Of a stretch of DNA of 64,000 nucleotides, positions 46,639 to 55,530 are shown in pieces. The translations under genes and the position numbers were made by a program. This stretch comes from Gemmatimonadota bacterium (GTDB taxonomy: Bacteria; JAAXHH01). The stretch spans positions 1,161,911 to 1,225,910 of the forward strand of contig VXMB01000009.1 in assembly GCA_009841265.1 (NCBI GenBank), in the 5' to 3' direction. Each line of letters begins with the position of its first letter. Position 1 is the stretch's first letter. The notes under the pieces were generated by a model that saw only the letters and a list, made by a program, of their open reading frames with translations, was not told the origin of the DNA and did no database searches.

Positions 46639-48015
46639 TCATCCGGCGGCATCGGCTTCTTCGGTCTTCAGCCGGAAATTGCCGGGTACGGGGGGAATGT
46701 GCTCATACTGATCGGGCCGCAGATAGGATTCCTCCAGGGGCAGGACGACCAGTTCCTTCCGTTCGATGCAGGCCCTGAACTCGGGCCAGTACTTGACGAG
46801 AATGGTGCGCACGGGCCAGACGCCCGGCGCCTGGCCGAAGACGCAGACGGTGTGGCCGTGGATCTGCTTGCAGATGTCGAGCAGCAGGTCCAGGTCCTCT
46901 TCCCTGCCCTGGCCGTTGCGGATACGCCGCAGGATGTCGTTCATCCAGGGCACCCCCTCGCGGCAGGGCGTGCACTGGCCGCAGGACTCGTGGGCGGCGA
47001 AGGAGGACGCGTTGAGCAGGGCATCCACCATGCTGGTGGTCTCGTCCATCACAATGATCCCGCCGGTACCGCCCATGGACCCCAGCTTGCCCAGGGCACC
47101 GAAGCCCATGGGCGTGTCGATCTCTTCCGGCGTCAGGATCGGCGCCGAGATGCCGCCCGGAATGACACCCTTCAGCCGGTTGCCGTCCCGGATGCCGCCC
47201 GCTGCGTCGTAGATCAGCTCCCGCAGCGTGACATCGGAATCGTACTCGTAGATACCGGGTTTGTTCACGTGGCCGCACAGGCCGAACAGCCGGGGGCCGG
47301 TCGTATCCTCCTCCGAACCGATTTGCTTGTAGGCCTCCGCGCCGATGTCTACGATGGTCGTGATCTGGGCCATGGTCTCCACGTTGTTGACGATCGTGGG
47401 CTGGCCCCAGAGCCCGATGGCGGCGGGGAAATAGGGCGGCTTCAGCCGGGGGTAGGGCCGGTTGCCCTCGAGGGACTCGATCAGGCCCGTCTCTTCTCCG
47501 CAGATGTAGGCCCCCGCGCCCGGATGGACGTACAACTCGAGGTCGTAGCCCGTGTCCAGGATATCGGAACCGAGGAAGCCGTGTTTCCGGGCGTCCGCCA
47601 GCGCGGCTTCCATCTGGTCGATGATCTGGAAGAACTCGCCCCGGATATAGATGTAGCCCAGGTTGATCCCCAGGGCGTAGCTGGTGATGATCATGCCTTC
47701 GATAATCTGGTGGGGCTTCGACTCCAGCAGGAGCCGGTCCTTGAAGCTGCCGGGTTCGCTTTCGTCCGCGTTGGCGCACAGATACCGGGGAAACCGGTCG
47801 GCGCACAGGTTCCACTTCATGCCCGTCGAGAACCCGGCCCCGCCACGGCCCTTTATCCCCGAGGCGTTGATCTCCTCGATCAGTTCGGCCTGGCTCATGG
47901 ACTTCAGCGCCTTCCGTACCGCGCCGTAACCGCCGCCGGCCAGGTAAGCGTCGATGTCGCCGGGATCGGTTTCCGCCGGGAGGGGTGCCGTCAGGATTTC
48001 GATCGGTGCGGCCAT
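46639..48015 (-). CDS. nuoF: NADH-quinone oxidoreductase subunit F
   Basis: NuoF oxidises NADH with FMN and cluster N3. GRGGAGF (56-62) forms part of the NADH/FMN site, as does GAGAYICGEETGLIESLEG. The 4Fe-4S ligands are Cys345, Cys348 and Cys351 in ESCGQCTPCREG plus Cys391. The 458-residue length is normal, and the C-terminal tail after YLRPDQYEHIPP is variable. Confidence 0.97.
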   Translation of the reverse strand: MAAPIEILTAPLPAETDPGDIDAYLAGGGYGAVRKALKSMSQAELIEEINASGIKGRGGAGFSTGMKWNLCADRFPRYLCANADESEPGSFKDRLLLESKPHQIIEGMIITSYALGINLGYIYIRGEFFQIIDQMEAALADARKHGFLGSDILDTGYDLELYVHPGAGAYICGEETGLIESLEGNRPYPRLKPPYFPAAIGLWGQPTIVNNVETMAQITTIVDIGAEAYKQIGSEEDTTGPRLFGLCGHVNKPGIYEYDSDVTLRELIYDAAGGIRDGNRLKGVIPGGISAPILTPEEIDTPMGFGALGKLGSMGGTGGIIVMDETTSMVDALLNASSFAAHESCGQCTPCREGVPWMNDILRRIRNGQGREEDLDLLLDICKQIHGHTVCVFGQAPGVWPVRTILVKYWPEFRACIERKELVVLPLEESYLRPDQYEHIPPVPGNFRLKTEEADAAG

Positions 48016-48019
48016 TGCC

Positions 48020-48511
48020 TTAACCTTTATCGAGTTCCGCGAGGATTTCGTCGACCTTCTCGGGGGAAACGTGGGTGTGCAGGCGCCGGTTGACCAGGAG
48101 CACGGGGCCCCGGTCGCAAGCCGCGAGGCATTCCGATTTCCTCAGCGTGAACCGGCCGTCCTCCGTGGTCTCGCCCAGCCCGATGCCGAGTTTTTCCGAG
48201 AGGTGATCGAAAACGCTCCCGCAGCCGGTCAGCGCACAGGGCAGCGTATGGCATACCGCCAGCACGTGCTCGCCCACGGGTTCCTTGTTGAACATGGGGT
48301 AGAACGTCGCGATCTCCGCGACCTTGACGGGCGAGCAGCCGATCAGACCGGCCACGCAGGCCATGGCCTCGGGCGAGACGTACCCCCATTCTTCCTGCGC
48401 GAGATGGAGGAGCGGCACGACGGCCGATTTCCTGTATTCCGCGGGATAGCGGTCAAGGATCTTTGCCGCGCGCTCCCGCGCCGCGTCCGTGAATTCGAGC
48501 GGTGTCGCCAA
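48020..48511 (-). CDS. nuoE: NADH-quinone oxidoreductase subunit E
   Basis: NuoE holds the off-pathway 2Fe-2S cluster N1a. It is a 163-residue thioredoxin-fold protein with an N-terminal helical bundle (VVPLLHLAQEEWGYVS). The cluster ligands are in CHTLPCALTGC and the later ECLAACDRGPV loop. The start is TTG at 48511, one base after the nuoD stop. nuoF follows after four bases. Confidence 0.95.
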   Translation of the reverse strand: MATPLEFTDAARERAAKILDRYPAEYRKSAVVPLLHLAQEEWGYVSPEAMACVAGLIGCSPVKVAEIATFYPMFNKEPVGEHVLAVCHTLPCALTGCGSVFDHLSEKLGIGLGETTEDGRFTLRKSECLAACDRGPVLLVNRRLHTHVSPEKVDEILAELDKG

Positions 48512-48512
48512 T

Positions 48513-49775
48513 CTAGCGGTCCAGTTCTCCGGCGATGACGTTCAGGCTGCCCAGAATCGCCACCACGTCCGATAGCATATGCCCCCTGATCAACATGGGG
48601 AACAAGGAAAAGTTCACGAAAGACGGTGGACGCACGCGGATCCGGTAAGGTTCCCGGCTGCCGTCGCTGACGATGAAAAACCCGAGTTCTCCGTTCGGCG
48701 CCTCGGTGGCGGCGTACACCTCGCCCACTGGCGGCGTCGGTCCGTGTCCTTCCATGGTCATCTTGAAATGATAGATCAGCGACTCCATGGATTCGTACAC
48801 TTCCGATTTCTCGGGCAGCACCGCATGCTCCTCGTCGGCGTTCACGGGCCCGGAAGGCAGGTCCTCCACGGCCTGTCGAACGATCTTCGCGCTCTGCCTG
48901 ATCTCCTCCATCCGCACGAGGTAGCGGTCGTACACGTCCCCGTTTCGGCCGATGGGGATGTCGAAATCGTAGGCTTCGTAGCCGAGATAGGGTTCGTTCT
49001 TCCGAATGTCCCAGTCTACGCCGGAAGCCCTGAGCACCGGCCCCGTGGCACCCCAGGCCACGGCGTCTTCCGCCGAGAGGACGCCGACGCCCTCTGTGCG
49101 GTCGCGCCAGATGCGGTTGTGGGTCAGGAGCCGGTCGATTTCAGAGGTGGCCCGCAGGGTCTCTTCCACGGACTCCCGGGCCATTTCCGCGAAGTTCTCC
49201 GGCACGTCGCGCAGGAGCCCCCCCACGCGCGTGTAACTGGTGGTCAGCCGCGTGCCGCAAACCGCCTCGAACAGGTCGTACAGGACTTCCCGGGCCCGGA
49301 ACCCGTACAGGAAGGCGGTAAAGGCCCCGATATCGAGGGCGGCCGTGCCTACGCACAGCAGGTGGTCGGCGAGGCGGGAGAGTTCGGCCAGAGCGACCCG
49401 GATATTCCGGCACCGCGGCGTGATCTCGATGTCCATCAGCTTCTCGACCGCGTGGGTATAGCCGATGTTGTTACACAGGGGCGACAGGTAGTTCATCCGG
49501 TCGGTCAGCGTGACGAACTGGTTGTAACTCCGGTACTCGCCCAGTTTTTCGAAACCGGTGTGCAGGTAGCCGAGATGAGGCGTGGCGCCCGCGACCTTTT
49601 CTCCGTCCAGTTCCAGCACCATGTGCAGCGTCCCGTGGGTCGCCGGGTGCTGGGGACCGAAATTGAGGATCATGTGCTCGGTCGGCATGTCCGGCGTACG
49701 CTCGAAAGACACCCGTTCGTTGCGGATTTCCTCGAGGTCCGACTCTGCGAGCTTGTCGATCGGTGTGGTATTCAC
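48513..49775 (-). CDS. nuoD: NADH-quinone oxidoreductase subunit D
   Basis: NuoD (49-kDa subunit) forms the quinone site with NuoB. It has 420 residues. NFGPQHPATHGTLHMVLELDGE, with the quinone-site histidine, and GFEKLGEYRSYNQFVTLTDRMNYLSP are hallmark segments. It ends with the ILGSLNVIAGELDR motif. The start is GTG at 49775. It is separate from nuoC rather than fused as in E. coli, with a 106-base repeat-filled spacer between them. Confidence 0.96.
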   Translation of the reverse strand: MNTTPIDKLAESDLEEIRNERVSFERTPDMPTEHMILNFGPQHPATHGTLHMVLELDGEKVAGATPHLGYLHTGFEKLGEYRSYNQFVTLTDRMNYLSPLCNNIGYTHAVEKLMDIEITPRCRNIRVALAELSRLADHLLCVGTAALDIGAFTAFLYGFRAREVLYDLFEAVCGTRLTTSYTRVGGLLRDVPENFAEMARESVEETLRATSEIDRLLTHNRIWRDRTEGVGVLSAEDAVAWGATGPVLRASGVDWDIRKNEPYLGYEAYDFDIPIGRNGDVYDRYLVRMEEIRQSAKIVRQAVEDLPSGPVNADEEHAVLPEKSEVYESMESLIYHFKMTMEGHGPTPPVGEVYAATEAPNGELGFFIVSDGSREPYRIRVRPPSFVNFSLFPMLIRGHMLSDVVAILGSLNVIAGELDR

Positions 49776-49805
49776 GGTGCGTGCTTCCAGTGGATCGGGT
49801 TATCC

Positions 49806-49859
49806 GGTCCAGGCAGTTCAGGCGGGCCGGGCGGACCAGGCGGGCCAGGCAGTCCGGCA
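49806..49859. repeat. Six 9-bp tandem repeats in the nuoD-nuoC spacer
   Basis: Six consecutive degenerate units (GGTCCAGGC, AGTTCAGGC, GGGCCGGGC, GGACCAGGC, GGGCCAGGC, AGTCCGGCA) occupy half of the 106-base spacer. They are untranslated here, unlike the related repeats in murE and nuoM, so the array is not maintained just as a peptide linker. Confidence 0.85.
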
Positions 49860-49881
49860 TGACCTGCGTTAATAGGAATTA

Positions 49882-50430
49882 CTAGAAAACGAAATTGTCC
49901 CGTTCCCCCTTGCCGTGCAGGGGATAGTCCTTTCTCAAGGGGAAGGAACCGAAGTCATCGGGCATCAGGATCCGGCGCAGGTCGGGATGGCCTTCGAAGA
50001 CGATCCCGTACATGTCGTACACTTCCCGCTCCAGCCAGTTCGCGCCCGGCCAGACGGACACCACCGAACTGATCCGGGAGTCCGCTTCCGAAACGGGCAC
50101 ACTGACGCTGAAACGGCGGTTGTGTTTGTAGGAATAAAGCTGGTACACCACGGCGAACCGGATTTCCTCGTCCAGCCGCAGGCGGTCCACGGCGGTCACG
50201 TCGACGAGATAGTCGAAGGACAGTTCCGGATCGTCTCTAAGGAAGGTCATGAACGGAAGGAGCGCATCCCGCTCCGCGATGACGCTCTCGCAACCCACCG
50301 CGTTGCCGGTGCCAACAGACGCGTCGCCGAACCGGGCCCGGATGCGCTTCGTCACGGCGCCCGGCTCAGATTCAGGCCGGCCAACGCTTTCGGTTTCGCG
50401 TTCCTCCTGGTTTTCCATTGCTGACCCCAT
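49882..50430 (-). CDS. nuoC: NADH-quinone oxidoreductase subunit C
   Basis: NuoC (30-kDa subunit) has 182 residues with a variable N-terminus of about 35. The conserved core carries [46 protein letters not shown] and [15 protein letters not shown]. Its ATG follows the pyrE stop without a gap. The second methionine (MENQEE) could also start it. Confidence 0.95.
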   Translation of the reverse strand: MGSAMENQEERETESVGRPESEPGAVTKRIRARFGDASVGTGNAVGCESVIAERDALLPFMTFLRDDPELSFDYLVDVTAVDRLRLDEEIRFAVVYQLYSYKHNRRFSVSVPVSEADSRISSVVSVWPGANWLEREVYDMYGIVFEGHPDLRRILMPDDFGSFPLRKDYPLHGKGERDNFVF

Positions 50431-51072
50431 TTATTCGAACCCCATCTTGCCGCCCCAGGCGCGCGGGTCCGACTGCCAGTCCATGGCGATCTCCCTGTCG
50501 TCGTCCGAAAGCTCGCCCCGCTCGCTCATGACGTCCAGCACGGTCACGAAGTCCGCCATGCTCCATTTCGGCAGGTCGGCTTTCCCGAATCCCTCGGTGG
50601 CGGCGGGCAGGCCGTATTCGAATATGGTGACCACGCCGATTACGTCCACGTCGAACTTGATCACGTCTTCGACGGCCTTCAGGACGCCTCCCCCCGTGGT
50701 GACCAGGTCCTCGGTGAACAGCACTTTCTGCCCGGCTGTCAGGGTGCCTTCGACCCGGTGTTCCTTGCCATATCCCTTCTGGCCCGACCGTGCGTAGACC
50801 ATCGGCAGGTCCAGCCGGCTGGAAACCCATGCGGCGAAGGGAATGGCGGCTGTCGCCGTGCCCGCGATGACGTCCGGGGCAGTGTCGAGGGTATCGATGA
50901 TCTCGAGAAACGTATCGACGATCACCTTGCGCTCTTCCAGGCAGGATATGATCAGCCTGTTATCGCAATATATCGGGGAGATGATACCGGAACTGTAATG
51001 GTAGGGTGCTTCGACGTTGATGGTGACGGCTTTAATGTCGAGCAGAAGCTCTGCGATGGTTTTTCTGTTCAT
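50431..51072 (-). CDS. pyrE: Orotate phosphoribosyltransferase PyrE
   Basis: PyrE makes orotidine 5'-phosphate from orotate and PRPP in pyrimidine synthesis. The 213-residue protein has YSSGIISPIYCDNR near the start, the GTATAAIPFAAWVSSRL segment, a KGYGKEHRVEG flexible loop with catalytic Lys, and the PRPP motif VLFTEDLVTTGGGVLKAV. It lies exactly between nuoB (its ATG overlaps the nuoB stop as TGATG) and nuoC (no gap), so it must be translated with complex I genes. This placement is unusual. Confidence 0.93.
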   Translation of the reverse strand: MNRKTIAELLLDIKAVTINVEAPYHYSSGIISPIYCDNRLIISCLEERKVIVDTFLEIIDTLDTAPDVIAGTATAAIPFAAWVSSRLDLPMVYARSGQKGYGKEHRVEGTLTAGQKVLFTEDLVTTGGGVLKAVEDVIKFDVDVIGVVTIFEYGLPAATEGFGKADLPKWSMADFVTVLDVMSERGELSDDDREIAMDWQSDPRAWGGKMGFE

Positions 51073-51542
51073 CAGTTCGCTTTAGCCTGGGCTACTTTCT
51101 CCTGGATCTTCATCAACGCCTGGATCACGTTTTCGGGTCTGGGCGGACAGCCGGGGATATACACGTCCACCGGAATGTACTGGTCCACGCCCTGCACCAG
51201 GGTGTAGGTATTGAATACGCCGCCGGAGGAGGCGCAGGCCCCCATGGAGATGACCCACTTGGGCTCCGGCATCTGGTCGTAGATCTTCTTCAGTACGGGC
51301 ATCATCTTGATGGATACCCGCCCCGAAACGATCAGCAGGTCGGACTGCCGTGGTGAAAACCGGATGGCTTCGGCACCGAACCGGGCCAGGTCGAAGCGGG
51401 ACGCCAGGGTCGCCATGAGCTCGATGGCGCAGCACGCGGTGCCGAAGGGCATCGGCCAGAGCGAGTTCTTCCGGGCCCAGCCCACCATCTCGTCGACCTT
51501 GGTGGTCATGACGTTTTCCTGCAACTGGTCTTCTAATCCCAT
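51072..51542 (-). CDS. nuoB: NADH-quinone oxidoreductase subunit B
   Basis: NuoB carries cluster N2, the last before quinone. The ligands are seen in [11 protein letters not shown], the MGACASSGG loop and the [10 protein letters not shown] motif. Length is 156 residues from ATG 51542 ([11 protein letters not shown]), which overlaps the nuoA stop by ten bases. It ends on TGATG shared with pyrE. Confidence 0.97.
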   Translation of the reverse strand: MGLEDQLQENVMTTKVDEMVGWARKNSLWPMPFGTACCAIELMATLASRFDLARFGAEAIRFSPRQSDLLIVSGRVSIKMMPVLKKIYDQMPEPKWVISMGACASSGGVFNTYTLVQGVDQYIPVDVYIPGCPPRPENVIQALMKIQEKVAQAKAN

Positions 51543-51883
51543 TCCAGGGCACCCCGTTTCCATTCGTACAGGAATCCGATGACGAGCAGGAGGAAGAACA
51601 CCCCCATGGCTGCGGCGCCGTATAACTGAAGATCGCCATAAACGACGGCCCATGGGTAGAGGTAAATGATCTCCACGTCGAAAAGGATGAAAAGAATGGC
51701 GATCAGGTAGAACTTGACGGAAAAGTTCTTCCGTGCGGAATCCTTCAGCGGAACGCCGCATTCGTACGAGGCGAGCTTGGATGCGCTGGTCTTTTTTTTG
51801 CCGATGAAAGAGGAAAGGGTAACGATTACGGCCGCGACGATCAGTACGAAGACTACGAGCAGGATCAGGGGAAGGTATGACAT
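51533..51883 (-). CDS. nuoA: NADH-quinone oxidoreductase subunit A
   Basis: The first gene of the complex I operon. The 116-residue protein has three membrane helices, the loop [41 protein letters not shown], and the acidic residues of that helix. All are conserved in NuoA. Confidence 0.96.
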   Translation of the reverse strand: MSYLPLILLVVFVLIVAAVIVTLSSFIGKKKTSASKLASYECGVPLKDSARKNFSVKFYLIAILFILFDVEIIYLYPWAVVYGDLQLYGAAAMGVFFLLLVIGFLYEWKRGALEWD

Positions 51884-51966
51884 TGAACCGAATTTCAGTG
51901 ATGTACAGAACAGATCGGTCGACGAAACGCGGCTTCCTGGTACATCTATCCTTGAACTCGCCGATC

Positions 51967-51994
51967 AAGATAAACCGCCGGGGTGCGTTGTCAA
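51967..51994 (-). promoter_or_regulatory. Probable promoter of the nuo operon
   Basis: TTGACA (51994-51989) and TATCTT (51972-51967) with a 16-base spacer lie about 85 bases before nuoA. They point away from the methylthioadenosine phosphorylase promoter 20 bases to the right. Confidence 0.6.
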
Positions 51995-52014
51995 GGACTA
52001 ATCGTTTTTATTTA

Positions 52015-52043
52015 TTGATATAAAAAGGCGGGCTCGTTATATG
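52015..52043 (+). promoter_or_regulatory. Probable promoter of the methylthioadenosine phosphorylase gene
   Basis: TTGATA (52015-52020), a 17-base spacer and TATATG (52038-52043) precede the gene by about 75 bases, in an AT-rich island divergent from the nuo promoter. Confidence 0.55.
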
Positions 52044-52116
52044 TCTATTCCGGTACGATTTCACGCGCATTCCAAGGACTAAAATCGACTTCTCAAACCA
52101 GCCGGAGCGTTGCAGT

Positions 52117-52980
52117 ATGCCGGAAGCACAGATCGCGGTCATCGGGGGCACGGGGTTCTACGGGATGGAGGGGCTTACGGATCTCGAGGAGGTCCGGCCC
52201 GACACCCCTTTCGGCGACCCCAGCGACGCCATCGTGATCGGCACACTCGAGGGCCGGCGCGTGGCCTTCCTGGCCCGCCATGGCCGGGGCCATCGCCTGA
52301 GTCCGTCCGAGATAAACGTGCGGGCGAACATCTTCGCGCTGAAGACACTGGGGGTCCGGTGGATTCTCTCGGTAAGCGCCGTGGGCAGCCTCCAGGAGGA
52401 CATCCGGCCACGGGACTTCGTCATACCGGACCAGTTATACGACCATACCCGGCACCGCGCGACGAGCTTCTTCGGCGGCGGGCTCGTGGTGCACGTGGGC
52501 CTCGGCGAACCGTTCTGCGGACCGCTGCGACGGTTGCTTGTCGACGGCGCCGAATCGACCGGCCTGACCGTGCACGACGGCGGCACCTATCTCTGCATGG
52601 AAGGGCCGCAGTTCTCGACCAAAGCGGAGTCGAACGTCTACCGGGGCTGGGGATTTTCGGTCATCGGGATGACAGCGGCCCCGGAGGCCAAGCTCGCCCG
52701 GGAGGCAGAGATCTGCTACGCCGCCATCGCGTGCTCGACCGACTACGACTGCTGGCACGAGGAACACGATTCCGTCACCGTCGACATGATTATCGAGAAT
52801 CTGCACGCGAACGTGGAACAGGCGCGCCAGGTCATCCGCCACGTCGTGCCGGCCATTCCGCTGGACAGCACGTGCCGCTGTCACAACGCGCTGGCCAACG
52901 CCATCGTGTCCGACCGCGACGCGGTGCCCGCCGGCACGCTGGAGAAGCTGAGGCCGATCGTGGGCCGTTATTTCGAGTAG
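52117..52980 (+). CDS. mtnP: S-methyl-5'-thioadenosine phosphorylase
   Basis: This enzyme splits methylthioadenosine into adenine and methylthioribose 1-phosphate with phosphate, recycling the by-product of polyamine and quorum-signal synthesis. The 287-residue trimeric-type phosphorylase shows AVIGGTGFYGMEGL at the start and FLARHGRGHRLSPSEINVRAN. It also has GGTYLCMEGPQFSTKAES and VIGMTAAPEAKLAREAEICYA, where the purine and phosphate sites lie. It differs from inosine/guanosine phosphorylases at the SAE-type specificity loop. It stands alone and diverges from nuoA. Confidence 0.92.
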   Translation: MPEAQIAVIGGTGFYGMEGLTDLEEVRPDTPFGDPSDAIVIGTLEGRRVAFLARHGRGHRLSPSEINVRANIFALKTLGVRWILSVSAVGSLQEDIRPRDFVIPDQLYDHTRHRATSFFGGGLVVHVGLGEPFCGPLRRLLVDGAESTGLTVHDGGTYLCMEGPQFSTKAESNVYRGWGFSVIGMTAAPEAKLAREAEICYAAIACSTDYDCWHEEHDSVTVDMIIENLHANVEQARQVIRHVVPAIPLDSTCRCHNALANAIVSDRDAVPAGTLEKLRPIVGRYFE

Positions 52981-52984
52981 AGGA

Positions 52985-53770
52985 TCAGGAGAGGTGTAAC
53001 GCACGGACGCCGGGCCAGTCTGCCCACATGTCGTCGCCAGGCGGCGCGTTCTCGTCCAGGTCCGCCCGCTTGTAGTCGTAAAGGACCGCCTGGCGGATCC
53101 GGCCGGTCCGGTTGTGGCCGACGGAATGGCCCATACGGTGGTGCCAGAACACGATGTCGCCGGCCTTGCCGTGACAGTCCATGGGGGGCATTCCGCTCAC
53201 CTCGTCCTTGTGGGCCAGGTATTCGGGCGTTTTGTCGAAGACGTAGCGCCGGGTGAAATCCCGGTAGAAAATCCGGTGGCTGCCCGGCCAGACGGTGAAT
53301 CCGCCGCCTCCGGGATCCACGTCGTCGATGTAACCCACGACGCCGAGGTGAAAGGGATGGGCGTCCACGTGGCAACCCATGGGACGGGGCGGTGCATCGC
53401 CTTCGGGCAGGACGCAGTAAATACCGCGGATCCGGTCAGGTACGACCAGCTTGCCCTCACCGAGCATCTGTTCCGCCATGCCCATCACGGAAGGATCGGT
53501 GGCGAGGAGGCGTACCATCCATTCCTCATCGCCCGGCTGGCGGTACTTCCACATGTACTGATGGCGATGGGACGAACCGTCGTCCACCGGCTCCGGGAAA
53601 GGGCCGATCCAGGTTTCCGGATTTTCGCGCTTGAGGGGCGGCGGAAGGTTGCACCACATGCGTTCCCTGCCCCGGGCCATCAGATCGGGATCAAGGACGC
53701 CGCGCTTGACCAGGTAGCCTTCGCGTACGAAAAACCGGATGTCGTCGTCGGTCAGCCGGACCATGACCAT
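52985..53770 (-). CDS. Phytanoyl-CoA dioxygenase (PhyH)-family non-haem iron oxygenase
   Basis: The 261-residue protein has a double-stranded beta-helix iron site. HVD (His134, Asp136) and the distal His215 in HRMGHSVGHNRTG are the expected ligands, with Arg224 or Arg226 in TGRIRQAVLYDY as 2-oxoglutarate partner. The N-terminus DDIRFFVREGYLVKRGVL is family-like. Such enzymes hydroxylate diverse small molecules, and the substrate cannot be inferred. It converges on the phosphorylase gene with a four-base gap and diverges from the peptidase gene. Confidence 0.85.
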   Translation of the reverse strand: MVMVRLTDDDIRFFVREGYLVKRGVLDPDLMARGRERMWCNLPPPLKRENPETWIGPFPEPVDDGSSHRHQYMWKYRQPGDEEWMVRLLATDPSVMGMAEQMLGEGKLVVPDRIRGIYCVLPEGDAPPRPMGCHVDAHPFHLGVVGYIDDVDPGGGGFTVWPGSHRIFYRDFTRRYVFDKTPEYLAHKDEVSGMPPMDCHGKAGDIVFWHHRMGHSVGHNRTGRIRQAVLYDYKRADLDENAPPGDDMWADWPGVRALHLS

Positions 53771-53847
53771 CCATCCTGTCGGTTTGGGTGGGTTTGTGCG
53801 GAGAATATATGGGACGAACCGAGGAACGTGTCAAGGAGGAACACCAC

Positions 53848-55530
53848 GTGAAGAAGTGGATCAGCAAGTGGACCGTCGCGGCGGCGCTGCTCGTATTCGG
53901 CCGAACTCCGAAGGTTGCGCTGCTCGTCTTCGGCCACACACCGAAGGCTATGCTGCTTGGCCTGGGACTGACCACCGGCGCGGCCCTGGCCAACGACGGC
54001 TACCCCCGCATGGATGACGTGGATATCCTCCATTACCGGATCCAACTGGCGATCGGCGAAACAGGTCGAACCATCCAGGGTGAGACCACGATCCTGGCGG
54101 AGATGCTGGCCGTCGGCCGGGAGGTCCTGCCTCTCGACCTGGGCCCGCTCACCGTGGACCGGGTTACGGTCGGCGGAAGAAACGCGGCTTTTGCGCACAG
54201 CGACCACCGGTTGAATATAACCATTGAGGACAGCTACGCGGAGGGCGACACGGTCACGGTGATCGTCTCGTATGGCGGAGAACCCGTAGACGGGCTGTTC
54301 ATTCAGCCGAACAAGTTCGGCGACCGGTCGGTTTTCGCGGACAACTGGCCGAACAGGGCACGGCACTGGTTCCCCGGGGTGGACCACCCCTATGACAAGG
54401 CCACGGTCGAGTACATCGTCACCGCGCCCGCGGCCTACGACGTCGTGGCCAACGGCCGGTTGCTGGAAACGACGGCCGTCTCGCCGGAACGCAAGCGGAC
54501 GCACTGGAAGACCGACGTGCCTATCCCCACCTACTGCATGGTGGTCGGAGCGGCCCGCTTTTCCATCGTCCGGCCGGGGTCCTGGCGGGGGATCCCCGTT
54601 TCGTACTACCTGTTTCCCGGCGACCGGGACGCGGGAACGACGGATTTTGACCGTTCCACGGAAATGCTGGCCTTCTACACCGACCTGATCGGACCCTATC
54701 CCTATGCGAAACTCGCGCTGGTGCAGTCTTCCACCCGGTTCGGCGGCATGGAGAACGCCAGCGCCATCTTTTTCTCGGAACATAGCATAACGGGCACCAA
54801 ACGGAACGAAGCCGTGGTCGCCCACGAGATCGTCCACCAGTGGTTCGGCGACTCGGTGACCGAGTCCGACTGGCACCACCTGTGGCTCAGCGAAGGGTTC
54901 GCCACCTACTTCGGCGCCGTGTTCTTCGAAGAAGCCGACGGCGACGAGCGTTTTCACGAAATGCTGGCCCGAAGCCGGTCCCGGGTTTTCGACGCGGACC
55001 GCCGCGCGCCGGCGCCCATCTTCAATCCGGGCATCACCGACCTGTTCGACCTGCTGAACGCCTACAACTACAGCAAGGGCGGGCTGGTGCTCCACATGCT
55101 CAGGGGCCTGATGGGCGACGAGGTCTTCTTCGAGGGCATACGAGATTTCTACACCAGGTTCCGTGACCAGACCGTGCTGACCCGGGATTTCCAGTCCGTC
55201 ATGGAAACCCGGTTCGGCGAAGACCTCGGGTGGTTCTTCGACCAGTGGATCTACCGTGCGGGCCATCCCGTGGTCGAGGTGACCTGGTCCTGGGACGAAC
55301 AGCGCGGCGAGGTATCGGTACGCCTGCGTCAGACGCAGCCCCAGGAGCCCTACAGGCTGCCCGTAACCCTCGCCTTCGTGGTGGGAGACCGGCAGCAACG
55401 CCGGCAGATCGAGCTTCGTGAGCGGTCGCACGAATTTCGCTTCAAACTGGACGAAGCACCCGGAGAAGTCGTGGTCGACCCCGATGCCTGGCTGCTGGTG
55501 GAGTCTCGGGTAAGGCGGGGGGATGGCTAA
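53848..55530 (+). CDS. Secreted M1-family metallopeptidase
   Basis: The protein is a zinc aminopeptidase-type enzyme of 560 residues. The zinc site HEIVH (326-330) with Glu349 follows the M1 rule HExxH-18-E. GGMEN at about 299-303 replaces the usual GxMEN substrate loop. There is an N-terminal beta domain (HYRIQLAIGETGRTIQGET). The start GTG at 53848 has AAGGAGGA eight bases upstream. The signal peptide is unusually long, with an internal 11-residue duplication (ALLVFGRTPKV / ALLVFGHTPKA) before the cleavage region ALA-ND. It lacks the long C-terminal helical domain of classical PepN, so it resembles the shorter bacterial M1 proteins. Confidence 0.88.
   Translation: MKKWISKWTVAAALLVFGRTPKVALLVFGHTPKAMLLGLGLTTGAALANDGYPRMDDVDILHYRIQLAIGETGRTIQGETTILAEMLAVGREVLPLDLGPLTVDRVTVGGRNAAFAHSDHRLNITIEDSYAEGDTVTVIVSYGGEPVDGLFIQPNKFGDRSVFADNWPNRARHWFPGVDHPYDKATVEYIVTAPAAYDVVANGRLLETTAVSPERKRTHWKTDVPIPTYCMVVGAARFSIVRPGSWRGIPVSYYLFPGDRDAGTTDFDRSTEMLAFYTDLIGPYPYAKLALVQSSTRFGGMENASAIFFSEHSITGTKRNEAVVAHEIVHQWFGDSVTESDWHHLWLSEGFATYFGAVFFEEADGDERFHEMLARSRSRVFDADRRAPAPIFNPGITDLFDLLNAYNYSKGGLVLHMLRGLMGDEVFFEGIRDFYTRFRDQTVLTRDFQSVMETRFGEDLGWFFDQWIYRAGHPVVEVTWSWDEQRGEVSVRLRQTQPQEPYRLPVTLAFVVGDRQQRRQIELRERSHEFRFKLDEAPGEVVVDPDAWLLVESRVRRGDG
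53884..53949. repeat. 33-bp tandem duplication in the M1 signal sequence
   Basis: Two 33-base copies, 28 of 33 identical, are followed by the start of a third diverged one. They encode ALLVFGRTPKV and ALLVFGHTPKA, so the hydrophobic core of the signal peptide is repeated with a basic turn between. Confidence 0.92.
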
